Assembly: GCA_017511045.1 (NCBI GenBank)
Contig: JAFWLM010000138.1
Span: forward strand, 1-49,643
From: Lachnospiraceae bacterium
Lineage (GTDB): Bacteria; Bacillota; Clostridia; Lachnospirales; Lachnospiraceae
Direction of reading: 5' to 3'
Length of the DNA stretch: 49,643 nt
The notes beneath the pieces were generated by a model. It was not told where the DNA came from. It made no database searches and saw only the letters and a list, made by a program, of their open reading frames with translations. The position numbers were made by a program, and so were the translations under genes. Positions 1 through 8,016 of this stretch are shown one piece after another. The first letter of the stretch is position 1. Each line of letters begins with the position of its first letter.

Positions 1-87
1 CAGGTCATCTATGCAGCTCTGGTCAGGCCAGAACTTAGGGACAGATTGATTTCAATTGCTAAGCAACAGCTGCTGCAGGCAGCTTAG
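1..87 (+). CDS. C-terminal fragment of an unidentified protein
   Basis: The first 28 codons of the window are open in frame 1 and end at a TAG at 85-87. The residues are Ala/Leu/Gln rich near the end (…KQQLLQAA). The fragment is too short to assign. It is followed within about 60 nt by repeats that look like insertion-sequence ends, so a transposase C-terminus is possible, but no diagnostic motif is present. It could equally be a chance open frame. Confidence 0.3.
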   Translation, partial: QVIYAALVRPELRDRLISIAKQQLLQAA

Positions 88-142
88 GTTTTCAAGGAGC
101 TATGCCTAAAGGCAATTTACACACAATAATGGACTTGACTAT

Positions 143-288
143 TTCATGAGAATTTGACCCATTGTTTACGGGATAAATCGTGGGTCAAAAATTCATGATA
201 GGCGCTATAGGCCCAAAGTATCTGAAAACAACATGTTTACTCGGAAAAATTGGGGGTCAAAATTTCATGAGCTGCGCTATAAGCCCAA
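143..288. repeat. IS-end-like repeats: two direct 35-bp copies and one partial inverted copy
   Basis: Two 35-nt direct repeats, 182-216 and 254-288, agree at 30 of 35 positions. Both start GGGTCAAAA and end in a GCTATA(A/G)GCCCAA block. A third, inverted partial copy (core TTCATGAGAATTTGACCC) lies at 143-160. Multiple subterminal repeats next to the 3' end of an open frame are typical of insertion-sequence ends (IS21-like elements carry several). No complete transposase is in the window, so the family is not established. The rest of 1-379 shows no gene. Confidence 0.45.
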
Positions 289-379
289 TTAACTAATTTG
301 AATAATTTTTTACTATACGAAATCATCCAAAAGCTTTATAATTGAACCAGTATTTTTGTGTGGCAAGAAAGGAAATTAT

Positions 380-1174
380 ATGTTTATTTTAGATCAGGAA
401 TTATGTATTCAGTGCGGCACTTGTGCAGAGGAATGCCCAAACGGCTGCCTGAAGATTGAAGACGATACTGTGAAACATGATCCGACCCGCTGTATGTGGT
501 GTGGGCACTGTCTGGCTGTATGTCCGCGTGATGCGATCATGATCGATGGCGATGGCTACAACGTTGAAGACGTAGAGGAGTTCCAGTTCTTCAAGAAGTC
601 CACACCGGACATGGTGCGCAGGGATATCATGATGCGCCGCAGCGTACGTCATTTTAATGATACTCCGGTAACAGATGACGAGATCAACCGCATTATCGAG
701 GCTGCAAAATATGCGCCGACGGCAAAGAACTGCCAGCACAATGCGCTTATGATCAAAAACGATCCGGAAGAGATCGCTGAACTCCGTAAAGATCTGTTTG
801 AGCAGCTTGGCGAGATCGGTAAAGGCATGATGCGTGATAAACCGGATGTTGCTGCTTTCTTCCTGATGAAATGCAGTGAGTTTGAAAACGAAGGAAAAGA
901 CGGTCTGTTCTATGATGCACCGCTCGTAATCGGCGTATTCTCCGACAGCGATGTGGATGGCTCTTTATGTGCCGCATACATGGGACAGGTAATTGAGTCC
1001 TTAGGACTTGGATTTACCTATCTGCTGCTTCCTACCCCTGCAATGAATACACCGCAGCTTCGCGAGAAATACAATATTCCGGAAGACCGCAAATGCGTAA
1101 TCTTCCTTACGATCGGAAACTATGATGCTGAGTATTTCTGCTCAGTGCCAAGAAAAGATGTACCGCTGCTGTAA
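380..1174 (+). CDS. Ferredoxin-nitroreductase fusion protein
   Basis: This 264-aa protein joins an N-terminal two-cluster ferredoxin to a nitroreductase-family flavoprotein domain. Cys9, 12, 15, 19 and Cys38, 41, 44, 48 form two CxxCxxCxxxC motifs, each able to hold part of two [4Fe-4S] clusters. From about residue 80 (MMRRSVRHF) the FMN-binding nitroreductase fold begins. The start at 380 is preferred to an upstream in-frame codon because AAGGAAA sits just before it and the family begins directly with the ferredoxin domain. Such fusions are common in clostridia and reduce unknown nitro, quinone or enone substrates in the cytoplasm with electrons from the Fe-S domain. The true substrate cannot be read here. 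It appears monocistronic; a TATAAT at 337-342 lacks a good -35. Confidence 0.85.
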   Translation: MFILDQELCIQCGTCAEECPNGCLKIEDDTVKHDPTRCMWCGHCLAVCPRDAIMIDGDGYNVEDVEEFQFFKKSTPDMVRRDIMMRRSVRHFNDTPVTDDEINRIIEAAKYAPTAKNCQHNALMIKNDPEEIAELRKDLFEQLGEIGKGMMRDKPDVAAFFLMKCSEFENEGKDGLFYDAPLVIGVFSDSDVDGSLCAAYMGQVIESLGLGFTYLLLPTPAMNTPQLREKYNIPEDRKCVIFLTIGNYDAEYFCSVPRKDVPLL

Positions 1175-1233
1175 GCTATAGCCAAAGCAGTCACTGACAC
1201 AACAAACGGACAGTAGAGCAAAAGAGGACATCA

Positions 1234-1929
1234 ATGATTTTTATCACCGGCGATACCCATCGACTGATGGATGTGCAGAAAATTGATATCGACAACTTCC
1301 CGGAGCAAAAACTCCTTACCCGTAATGATTATCTGATCATCTGCGGAGATTTTGGCGGTGTCTGGGGCGGTGAAGAAAAGGACGCGGACGTTCTGGATAT
1401 GCATGAATCCCGGAATTATACGACGCTTTTTGTTGCCGGCAATCATGAGAACTATGACGCGCTCAATTCCTATCCCGTCGAAATGTGGAACGGGGGCAAG
1501 ATCCACCGTATCCGCGAGCATGTGATCCATCTGATGAATGGTCAGGTCTATGAGATCGACGGCAGCCGCTTCTTTGTCATGGGCGGGGCAACAAGTGTCG
1601 ATAAGATCTGGCGTGAAGAAGGTGTAAGCTGGTGGCCGCAGGAAGAACCTTCTGAAGATGAGTTCAAGGAAGCGTTTGATAATCTTGCAGCGGTCCAGAA
1701 CAACATCAATTATGTCATCACGCATACACTTCCGGAAAAAGTCCGCGATATCGTTTTCTCTGTCTACAGTGACTATCTGAACTATGAAAGCGGAGTGGAG
1801 AAGTTCCTGAACCTGATCATGGAAAATATCTATTATGATAAATGGTACTGCGGACATATCCATATCGACCGCGAGTATCCGGAATACAAGATCCGGGTGC
1901 TATATAATGGAGTTGTGAAACTGAAATAA
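1234..1929 (+). CDS. Calcineurin-like metallophosphoesterase
   Basis: 231-aa cytoplasmic phosphoesterase. The metal-binding signatures are all visible in order: GDTH near the N-terminus, GDFGG near residue 37, GNHEN near residue 70, a later HT motif (VITHTLP) and GHIHID near the C-terminus. These residues hold the two-metal centre of calcineurin-like phosphoesterases. No signal peptide or membrane segment is seen. The substrate is unknown; related small proteins act on nucleotides or phosphoesters. It is 60 nt downstream of the nitroreductase gene and is followed by a strong terminator. Confidence 0.85.
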   Translation: MIFITGDTHRLMDVQKIDIDNFPEQKLLTRNDYLIICGDFGGVWGGEEKDADVLDMHESRNYTTLFVAGNHENYDALNSYPVEMWNGGKIHRIREHVIHLMNGQVYEIDGSRFFVMGGATSVDKIWREEGVSWWPQEEPSEDEFKEAFDNLAAVQNNINYVITHTLPEKVRDIVFSVYSDYLNYESGVEKFLNLIMENIYYDKWYCGHIHIDREYPEYKIRVLYNGVVKLK

Positions 1930-1935
1930 AGAATC

Positions 1936-1968
1936 AAAAAAAGAGATAACCGAAGTTATCTCTTTTTT
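1936..1968. terminator. Bidirectional terminator between phosphoesterase gene and tRNA-Glu
   Basis: Perfect stem AGAGATAAC / GTTATCTCT with loop CGAA, flanked by A-run on the left and T-run on the right. It works for the plus-strand phosphoesterase gene and, read on the minus strand, for the tRNA gene. Confidence 0.85.
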
Positions 1969-1971
1969 CAA

Positions 1972-2043
1972 CAGCTCGTACGAGAATTGAACTCGTGATT
2001 CCGCCTTGAGAGGGCGGCGTCTTAACCACTTGACCAACGAGCC
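1972..2043 (-). tRNA. tRNA-Glu (anticodon CUC)
   Basis: The reverse complement folds into a complete 72-nt cloverleaf. The acceptor stem is GGCTCGT / ACGAGCT, the D stem GTC/GAC, the anticodon stem CCGCC/GGCGG with loop CTCTCAA (anticodon CUC, reading GAG), and the T arm ACGAG-TTCAATT-CTCGT. The discriminator base is G. CCA is not encoded. The body resembles bacterial tRNA-Glu. A good promoter lies upstream on the same strand. Confidence 0.93.
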
Positions 2044-2063
2044 ATGCGCTTACGTGCTTTGCT

Positions 2064-2092
2064 AGTATAAAGGAAACCGCAGGAAAATTCAA
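2064..2092 (-). promoter_or_regulatory. Sigma-A-type promoter of tRNA-Glu
   Basis: On the minus strand: -35 TTGAAT (plus 2087-2092), 17-bp spacer, -10 TATACT (plus 2064-2069), about 20 nt before the mature tRNA 5' end. Confidence 0.75.
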
Positions 2093-2195
2093 GAACTATT
2101 TTTGACAGATTAAATCGACAGAATCAGCAGTATTGTATGTGGACACTTATAAAATGATATGTTAAAATTCCAAAGTTCCTATGTTCAAAAATACG

Positions 2196-2211
2196 TACTT
2201 TATATAAAGTA
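2196..2211. promoter_or_regulatory. 16-bp perfect palindrome upstream of MFS transporter gene
   Basis: TACTTTATATAAAGTA is a perfect palindrome 38 nt before the start codon at 2250. It contains -10-like sequence, so a repressor bound here would block transcription. The regulator is unknown. Confidence 0.4.
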
Positions 2212-2249
2212 GTTATTTTTCAATTAACAGTATTAAAAGGGAGTAAATC

Positions 2250-3560
2250 ATGAAAAAACCATTAAATCGTTGGGTGTATGCGATCGTCGGCGTTATCGTT
2301 CTTGTGTTTGCCGGCATGGTATACGCATGGACCGTTTTATCTGCACCGATTGCTGCAATGTATCCGGAATGGACCAAAGCGCAGCTTTCTCTGACTTTCA
2401 CCCTGGTTATGTTCTGCTTCTGTATTGGCGGATTTCTCGGTGGTGTTCTGTCGAAAAGAGTAAAACCATGGATCATACTGCTTCTTTCCGCAGTGTTGTT
2501 TATCCTGGGATTCTTTATCGCAAGCCGCGCAACATCCCTGATCGTTCTTTACATCGGCTTCGGTGTGCTTGCAGGATTTGGTTCGGGCTTTGCTTATAAT
2601 GCGGTCATGACGTTTGTCGGCAAATGGTTCCCTGACAGACAGGGACTGATCTCCGGTATCCTTCTTATGGGATTCGGTATCGGCGCATTCATTATCGGAA
2701 AAGTTTATACAGCACTGACTCCATCTGACGGAGGCCCGGCCTGGAGAACCTCATTCCTGATCCTGGGTATTATCACTGCAGTTATTGTTGCAGCTGCTAT
2801 GTTTTTCATTTATGCGCCGCCGGTTGACTGGCAGGCACCTGTATCGAAGAAAGCCACCGCAAAAAAAGCTGTACAGTCCTATGAAGAGATCAACACGATC
2901 ACGATGTTCAAGAGATCTTCTTTCTGGCTGTTCTTCATCTGGGCGACCTTCCTTTCTGCAGCTGGTCTGATGGTTGTTTCCCAGGGAACTCCGATGGCTA
3001 TGGAATCTATGCAGATTACTGCTGCAAACGCTACCGCAGCACAGATGGGCTCCATTGCAACGATCGTAGGTTTGATCTCCATTTTCAATGGTGTCGGACG
3101 TATCATCTTCGGTGCATTGTTTGATAAGATCGGACGTTTCTGGACGATGCTTCTTGGCGGTATCGTATTCATTGTTGCGATGTTATTAGTTATCTGGGCG
3201 CTGAAGGGACACAGCCAGGTGATCCTTGTAATCGCTTACATTGCTTCCGGAATGGGTTACGGCTGCGTTACCCCAACCAACTCGGCATTTGCCAGCAAGT
3301 TCTACGGCATGAAGAACTATCCGGTCAACCTGCCGATCATCAATATGAACCTGCTGATCGCATCCTTTGGTTCCACGATTGCTGGTGCAGTTTATGACTC
3401 AACCGGATCCTATGTTACCGTTATCATCCTGGTCATTGCACTGCTTGTTGTCGGTACGATCCTTTCCTTCTTTATCCGTCCGCCGAAGCACCCGCAGGGC
3501 TTAGAGACGGAAACGGTTGCAGAAGAGACTCCGGATGCACAGGCTGCCGCACAGGAGTAA
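2250..3560 (+). CDS. MFS transporter, oxalate/formate antiporter-like (OFA) family
   Basis: 436-aa integral membrane protein with about 12 hydrophobic segments and a charged central loop (about residues 195-215, rich in Lys). The N-terminal start (MKKPLNRWVYAIVGVIVLVFAGMVYAW) and the GKWFPDRQGLISGILLMGFG motif near residue 125-145 are shared with two further transporters at 4327 and 5674. This is the pattern of the oxalate:formate antiporter-like branch of the major facilitator superfamily. Members move small organic anions; in this setting an aromatic or organic acid is plausible, but the substrate cannot be read from sequence. AGGGAG lies 8 nt before the ATG. The TSCPD gene follows after 4 nt, so the two are probably cotranscribed. 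Confidence 0.85.
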   Translation: MKKPLNRWVYAIVGVIVLVFAGMVYAWTVLSAPIAAMYPEWTKAQLSLTFTLVMFCFCIGGFLGGVLSKRVKPWIILLLSAVLFILGFFIASRATSLIVLYIGFGVLAGFGSGFAYNAVMTFVGKWFPDRQGLISGILLMGFGIGAFIIGKVYTALTPSDGGPAWRTSFLILGIITAVIVAAAMFFIYAPPVDWQAPVSKKATAKKAVQSYEEINTITMFKRSSFWLFFIWATFLSAAGLMVVSQGTPMAMESMQITAANATAAQMGSIATIVGLISIFNGVGRIIFGALFDKIGRFWTMLLGGIVFIVAMLLVIWALKGHSQVILVIAYIASGMGYGCVTPTNSAFASKFYGMKNYPVNLPIINMNLLIASFGSTIAGAVYDSTGSYVTVIILVIALLVVGTILSFFIRPPKHPQGLETETVAEETPDAQAAAQE

Positions 3561-3564
3561 GATT

Positions 3565-3825
3565 ATGAGATATGTACATAAAAACAAAGGCGTATGCGCG
3601 ATCGCTGTTGCGTTTGATCTGAACGGAGATGTTGTTACGAATGTGGAATTCACAGGCGGATGCAACGGAAACCTGAAGGCTATCTCCAAACTGGTCGATG
3701 GCATGACAGTCGATGAGATCGAGGCGAAGCTGAAAGGAAATGAGTGCGGGATGAAAGGTACAAGCTGTGCCGATCAGTTCGCGATCGCAGTCCGCGAAGC
3801 TTATATGAAAGAGCAGGCACAATAG
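3565..3825 (+). CDS. TSCPD domain protein (TIGR03905-like)
   Basis: 86-aa protein with the conserved GGCNGNL segment and a GTSCADQ motif (the TSCPD signature). Cys residues in these segments suggest metal or Fe-S binding, but the biochemical function of the family is unknown. The start at 3565 is chosen because AGGAG at the end of the upstream transporter gene is correctly spaced and the conserved domain begins immediately; a longer in-frame reading from 3517 would overlap the transporter gene. Confidence 0.8.
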   Translation: MRYVHKNKGVCAIAVAFDLNGDVVTNVEFTGGCNGNLKAISKLVDGMTVDEIEAKLKGNECGMKGTSCADQFAIAVREAYMKEQAQ

Positions 3826-3859
3826 CTTAAAAAAAGATTATTTTCTCAACAGAAAATGA

Positions 3860-3888
3860 TTGACAAAGCATAGCCGCATCAGTATAAT
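3860..3888 (+). promoter_or_regulatory. Consensus promoter of rpmF
   Basis: TTGACA (3860-3865), exactly 17 bp, TATAAT (3883-3888). Both hexamers are perfect consensus. This gives rpmF its own strong promoter with a leader of about 55 nt. Confidence 0.88.
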
Positions 3889-3948
3889 TTCAAGGTACGG
3901 CTCAGGTGAGCTGTAGATGCTATGAATTGACAGGGAGGTGTACGCGAA

Positions 3949-4134
3949 ATGTCTATATGCCCAAAAAATAAAACATCTAAGGCCAGAAGAGACAAGAGAA
4001 GAGCGAATTGGAAAATGACAGCTCCGAATCTTGCAACCTGCCCGACATGTGGTGCTTTAGTAATGCCACACAGGGTCTGCAAGAGCTGTGGTTCATACAA
4101 TAAGCGCACGATCATCGCTCAGGAAGAGGCTTAA
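3949..4134 (+). CDS. rpmF: 50S ribosomal protein L32
   Basis: 61-aa basic protein with the L32 N-terminus (MSICPKNKTSKARRDKRRAN) and a zinc ribbon formed by Cys31, Cys34, Cys44 and Cys47, so it is the zinc-binding (C+) form. GGGAGGTG lies 8 nt before the ATG. It has its own consensus promoter and terminator. In many Firmicutes rpmF sits directly after a DUF177 gene and directly before plsX; here DUF177 is absent and plsX lies 25 kb downstream. Confidence 0.96.
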   Translation: MSICPKNKTSKARRDKRRANWKMTAPNLATCPTCGALVMPHRVCKSCGSYNKRTIIAQEEA

Positions 4135-4158
4135 GTTTTATATTAAAAAACATGTATG

Positions 4159-4187
4159 CAGGGAATCGAAAGATTCCCTGTTTTATT
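4159..4187 (+). terminator. Rho-independent terminator of rpmF
   Basis: Perfect stem CAGGGAATC / GATTCCCTG with loop GAAA, followed by TTTTATT. Confidence 0.9.
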
Positions 4188-4272
4188 GTGTAAGAAGCTC
4201 TTTTGAAGCGGGTTGTGGGTGACACCTGCATCCCGATATGATAAAATAAATTGGTTAAATGTATAATAATCA

Positions 4273-4296
4273 GTCAGGGTCAAAAGATACTCTGAC
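4273..4296. promoter_or_regulatory. Inverted repeat in the leader of the second-transhydroxylase operon
   Basis: GTCAGGGT (4273-4280) and ACTCTGAC (4289-4296) form an 8-bp dyad with one G-T pair, 30 nt before the start codon at 4327. A TATAAT lies just upstream at 4262-4267, but its -35 region is poor. The dyad could be an operator or a leader hairpin; no T-run follows, so it is not a terminator. Confidence 0.4.
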
Positions 4297-4326
4297 ATTT
4301 AGAAAGTAGGAAATAGGGAGCTCGTT

Positions 4327-5619
4327 ATGAAGAAAGCGTTACCGCGTTCTGTTTATGCCATTTTCGGCGTTATTGTTCTATTATTTGCGGGTCTTGTATA
4401 TGCATGGTCAACTTTTTCCAAACCGCTTACAAACATCTGGACACCGGGTGCTTTGACCTGGACTTCAACCATCGTTATGTGTGCCTTCTGTATCGGAGGT
4501 CTGATCAGCGGGCGAATGCAGAAACGAGGCATCAATCTGAAAGTGATCATGATCATCGGTGCAGTCCTGATGCTTGCCGGATTTGCTCTTTCGGGGCTTT
4601 TGGGAAACGCAACAGGTTCGATCCTGTTTATCTTTATCGGCTTCGGAGGCTTCGGAGGACTCGGTGCAGGTCTTGCTTATAACGTGATCTTAAGTGCTGT
4701 CGGCGCCTGGTTCCCGGATAAACAGGGACTGATCTCCGGCATCCTTCTTATGGGATTCGGCATCAGTTCATTTTTGATGGGTCTGCTGTATGCGGCAAAC
4801 GTGGATCAGATGGACGGAAAGGGCGGAATTCCCTGGTATATCTGTTTCTTAGCGATCGGCATCGGATGTTTTATCTTTATTACGATCGGGGCTTTGGTTG
4901 TAAGAAGACCCGGGCCGGAATTTGTTGCACCGGAACCGAAGCCGGGCAAAAAGAGAAAAAATACAACAGAGCCATATGAAGACGTTCCGACCACCAGCAT
5001 GGTGAAGAGAGCCAATTTCTGGCTGATGTTTATCTGGGCGACGATCACAACCGTTGCCGGTTTTGCAGTCGTATTTTTGGGTACACCGATTGCGACTGCA
5101 GCAGTGCCGACGCTGAACAACAGCGCAAGTCTGCTTGCCATGATCGTAGGCCTGATCTCCATCTTTAATGGAATCGGCAGGATCTTATTTGGAGCCCTGT
5201 TTGATAAGGCCGGATATAAGGTGACGCTGCTTGGTATCTGTATCTGCTTCATTGTGTCCATGGGACTGATTATTCTGGCAATGCTTACAGGAAGCCTGAT
5301 CTTCCTGATCATTGGCTATGTCACGACCGGTCTTGCCTTCGGAGGCGTTACGACCAGTCAGTCTGCATACTGCAATAAGATGTTCGGTGCAAAATATTAT
5401 GCGCAGAATCTTCCGATCATGATCCTGGTCATTCTGCCGGCATCCTTCGGAACCAAACTTGTGCAGGCAGTGCAGAGCAGCCTGGAGGGTGGCGGTATGT
5501 CGCCTACCGGAGCCTATATTGTTGTATTATGCGGCGTTGCTGCGATCTGCCTGATTGCAGGCATTATAGCGCTGTTTATTAAAAAACCTGTCACTGCAGA
5601 GCAGAAGGAACAGGCGTAA
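4327..5619 (+). CDS. MFS transporter, OFA-like (tandem copy A)
   Basis: 430-aa integral membrane protein of the oxalate/formate antiporter-like MFS branch with about 12 transmembrane segments. It contains the family motif WFPDKQGLISGILLMGFG near residues 128-145 and a Lys/Arg-rich central cytoplasmic loop (about residues 200-217). It is a close paralogue of the next gene: the stretch from YAANVDQMDG through the following helix is nearly identical in both. It is the first gene of an apparent six-gene unit with a transhydroxylase-like molybdoenzyme, which suggests import of the aromatic substrate or export of a product. The substrate is not determinable. A GGGAG ribosome site lies before the ATG. 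Confidence 0.85.
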   Translation: MKKALPRSVYAIFGVIVLLFAGLVYAWSTFSKPLTNIWTPGALTWTSTIVMCAFCIGGLISGRMQKRGINLKVIMIIGAVLMLAGFALSGLLGNATGSILFIFIGFGGFGGLGAGLAYNVILSAVGAWFPDKQGLISGILLMGFGISSFLMGLLYAANVDQMDGKGGIPWYICFLAIGIGCFIFITIGALVVRRPGPEFVAPEPKPGKKRKNTTEPYEDVPTTSMVKRANFWLMFIWATITTVAGFAVVFLGTPIATAAVPTLNNSASLLAMIVGLISIFNGIGRILFGALFDKAGYKVTLLGICICFIVSMGLIILAMLTGSLIFLIIGYVTTGLAFGGVTTSQSAYCNKMFGAKYYAQNLPIMILVILPASFGTKLVQAVQSSLEGGGMSPTGAYIVVLCGVAAICLIAGIIALFIKKPVTAEQKEQA

Positions 5620-5673
5620 GAAAAGACTGAAATATAATTAAACATAATTTTATATACATCAAAGGAGAGAAAC

Positions 5674-6966
5674 ATGAAAAAAAGCTTACCCCGTTCTGTT
5701 TATGCCGTCATGGGCGTGGTCGTACTGCTGTTTGCAGGACTCGTCTATGCATGGACCACTTTTTCAAAACCATTGGTGAATCTCTGGAGCCAGGATCTTC
5801 TTACCTGGACTTCCACGATCGTTATGGTCGCTTTCTGCCTGGGTGGTTTTTTCGGCGGACAGATGCAGAAAAAAGGTTTCAGTGTGAAACTGAACCTGAT
5901 CATTGCGGCTGTTTTGATGGTCGCCGGATTTGTGATTGCAGGTCTTGCCGGAAATGCGACCGGCTCGATCATTATCATCTATCTCGGCTTTGGCCTTCTT
6001 GGAGGCCTCGGTGCCGGACTTGCCTATAATGCGGTCCTGAGTGCTGTTTCCGGATGGTTTCCGGACAAACAGGGACTGATCTCCGGTATCCTGCTGATGG
6101 GATTCGGCATCAGTGCGTTCTTAATGGGTCTTTTATATGCGGCCAATGTAGACCAGATGGACGGAAAGGGTGGAATCCCCTGGTACATCTGCTTCCTTGC
6201 GATTGGTATCGGATGTTTTGTCTTTATCGTGCTTGGTGCGCTGGTCGTAAAGAAACCGGGCATTGACTTTGTAGCTCCTGCGCCGAAAGAAGGAAAAAAG
6301 AAAAAGAACACTACGGCTCCTTATGAAGAGCTGCCGCCTTCCCAGATGGTGAAACGCACAAGCTTCTGGCTGATGTTCGTTTGGGCAATTCTGGTATCCG
6401 TTGCGGGACTTGCAGTTATGTTCCTCGGAACCCCGATCGCTACCGCTGCGGTTCCGGCATTGAATGACAATGCGAGCCTTCTTGCGATCATCGTTGGTCT
6501 GATTTCCATCTTTAATGGAATCGGCCGTATCATCTTCGGCGGCATGTTTGATAAGATCGGATATAAGGCAACGCTTGTTACTGTCTGTGTGATGTTTATG
6601 ATCTCCATGGGCATCATTATCCTGGCACTTGTGACCGGAAGTCAGCTGATCCTCATCATTGCTTATATCGTAACGGGTCTTTCCTATGGCGGAGTAACTC
6701 CAAGTTCGTCCGCATTTGTCAATAAGTTTTACGGTGCGCGTAATTACGGTCAGAACCTGCCTCTGATTACGATGAACCTTCTGATCGCGTCCTTCGGAAC
6801 AAAACTGGTTCAGGCGGTACAGGGAGGACTGATGGCAGGAGGAATGAGCAATTCCGGCGCATATATCATTGTTTTAGCAGGTGTTGCTGCGATCTGTCTG
6901 ATTGCGGGAATCATCGCGCTGCTGATCAAAAAACCGAAAACTGCAGAAGTTGCAGAGCAGAAATAA
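5674..6966 (+). CDS. MFS transporter, OFA-like (tandem copy B)
   Basis: 430 aa, exactly the same length as the preceding gene and very similar along its whole length, so the pair arose by tandem duplication. About 12 transmembrane segments, the WFPDKQGLISG motif and a charged central loop with a Lys cluster (EGKKKKNTTAPYEE). It begins 54 nt after copy A with AGGAGAG at proper spacing. Differences concentrate in the C-terminal half: copy B has NKFYGARNYGQNLPLITMNLL where copy A has NKMFGAKYYAQNLPIMILVIL, which may reflect different substrates. It is probably cotranscribed with the molybdoenzyme genes downstream. Confidence 0.85.
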   Translation: MKKSLPRSVYAVMGVVVLLFAGLVYAWTTFSKPLVNLWSQDLLTWTSTIVMVAFCLGGFFGGQMQKKGFSVKLNLIIAAVLMVAGFVIAGLAGNATGSIIIIYLGFGLLGGLGAGLAYNAVLSAVSGWFPDKQGLISGILLMGFGISAFLMGLLYAANVDQMDGKGGIPWYICFLAIGIGCFVFIVLGALVVKKPGIDFVAPAPKEGKKKKNTTAPYEELPPSQMVKRTSFWLMFVWAILVSVAGLAVMFLGTPIATAAVPALNDNASLLAIIVGLISIFNGIGRIIFGGMFDKIGYKATLVTVCVMFMISMGIIILALVTGSQLILIIAYIVTGLSYGGVTPSSSAFVNKFYGARNYGQNLPLITMNLLIASFGTKLVQAVQGGLMAGGMSNSGAYIIVLAGVAAICLIAGIIALLIKKPKTAEVAEQK

Positions 6967-6999
6967 TATAGAAAAACTATACAATGGAGGGTATTCATT

Positions 7000-7980
7000 A
7001 TGGATGCAAAATTACAGGCTCGTTGTGATCGACAGATAGAAAATGAAAAAGCATTAAGAAATATGTCAACACTTGAATCCGAAGCTTCCGTCAAGGTCGG
7101 TTGTTTATTATATACTGCGCTCGATCTTCCTGTAAGTGACGATTCTGTTTATGAGTGCAAGAAGATTCTTGAAAATAAAGACGGATTCTTCTCTTATTTC
7201 CGTGGTGCACTGCAGTCTCTGCTTCTTCTGAGAATGGCTGTTTCTGAAAACCCGGAGACGTATATTGATTCGGTGATCGATATTTATCATAAACTGGAAA
7301 AGAACACCGGAATCACCGGTCTTTATTCCGTTCTTACGGCCGTTATCATTGCGGAACAGCATGGGGAGCAGGAGATCGATGCTGTCATCGCTCAGGTTGT
7401 TGAATTGTTCGGAAACATTAAAAAGAACCATCCGGACAGATCCAATATCTATGAACTTGCATATGTTGCACTGATGTATCTTTCCGGCAAAGCAGATGTC
7501 CGCTTAGAGGATGAAAAAGAAAAGATCTTCCTGGCATTAAGAGAAAAACTGCAGCTTCCGAATGATGCAGCTCGTGCGACCTCTCTTGTCCTTATGACCA
7601 ACAGTAAATCTGCAGAGATCAAGGTTGATGAGTTTGTTAAGTTCTATAACATGTTAAATGAAACAGGGCATGCGACAGGCAAAAACCAGTATATGTCCAT
7701 TTACGGTGCATTTGCGGATCTGATGTATCTCGAAGAACTGGGAGTTCCGGAAGGCGAGACGGTTAAGGCCATTGGAGAAGTCGATGATTATTTAAAGAAA
7801 AAGACAGGATATGGTGTATTCTCCATCAATAAAGATATGAGAAAGGTTCTTGCGGCAGCTTTGACACTTCAGCACTATACCATTGAGATCCCGAAAGAGA
7901 AAAATGCAGACTTTGCTCCGGAGATCTCGATCGAGCTGCTTCTCTTTATCGTATTGATGAGTCTTGTTGCAATCAATTAA
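7000..7980 (+). CDS. DUF4003-like protein of unknown function
   Basis: 326-aa, mostly alpha-helical soluble protein without cysteine-rich motifs or signal peptide. The overall pattern (repeated helical segments, LLLLRMAVSE, TGLYSVLTAVIIAE) resembles the DUF4003 family of Firmicutes, whose role is unknown. The C-terminus (about residues 308-326) is hydrophobic and could act as a membrane-associated tail. GGAGGG precedes the ATG at 7000. It lies 33 nt after the MFS gene and 36 nt before the molybdoenzyme gene, so it is likely in the same transcript and may help assemble or anchor that enzyme, which is inference from position only. Confidence 0.6.
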   Translation: MDAKLQARCDRQIENEKALRNMSTLESEASVKVGCLLYTALDLPVSDDSVYECKKILENKDGFFSYFRGALQSLLLLRMAVSENPETYIDSVIDIYHKLEKNTGITGLYSVLTAVIIAEQHGEQEIDAVIAQVVELFGNIKKNHPDRSNIYELAYVALMYLSGKADVRLEDEKEKIFLALREKLQLPNDAARATSLVLMTNSKSAEIKVDEFVKFYNMLNETGHATGKNQYMSIYGAFADLMYLEELGVPEGETVKAIGEVDDYLKKKTGYGVFSINKDMRKVLAAALTLQHYTIEIPKEKNADFAPEISIELLLFIVLMSLVAIN

Positions 7981-8016
7981 TACGTAATACTTCATAGGTA
8001 TTTCGGGGGTAACATC

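Noticed and set aside
1231-1863. 210-codon minus-strand frame opposite the metallophosphoesterase
   Set aside because: The plus-strand protein carries all metal-binding motifs; the minus frame shows no family resemblance.
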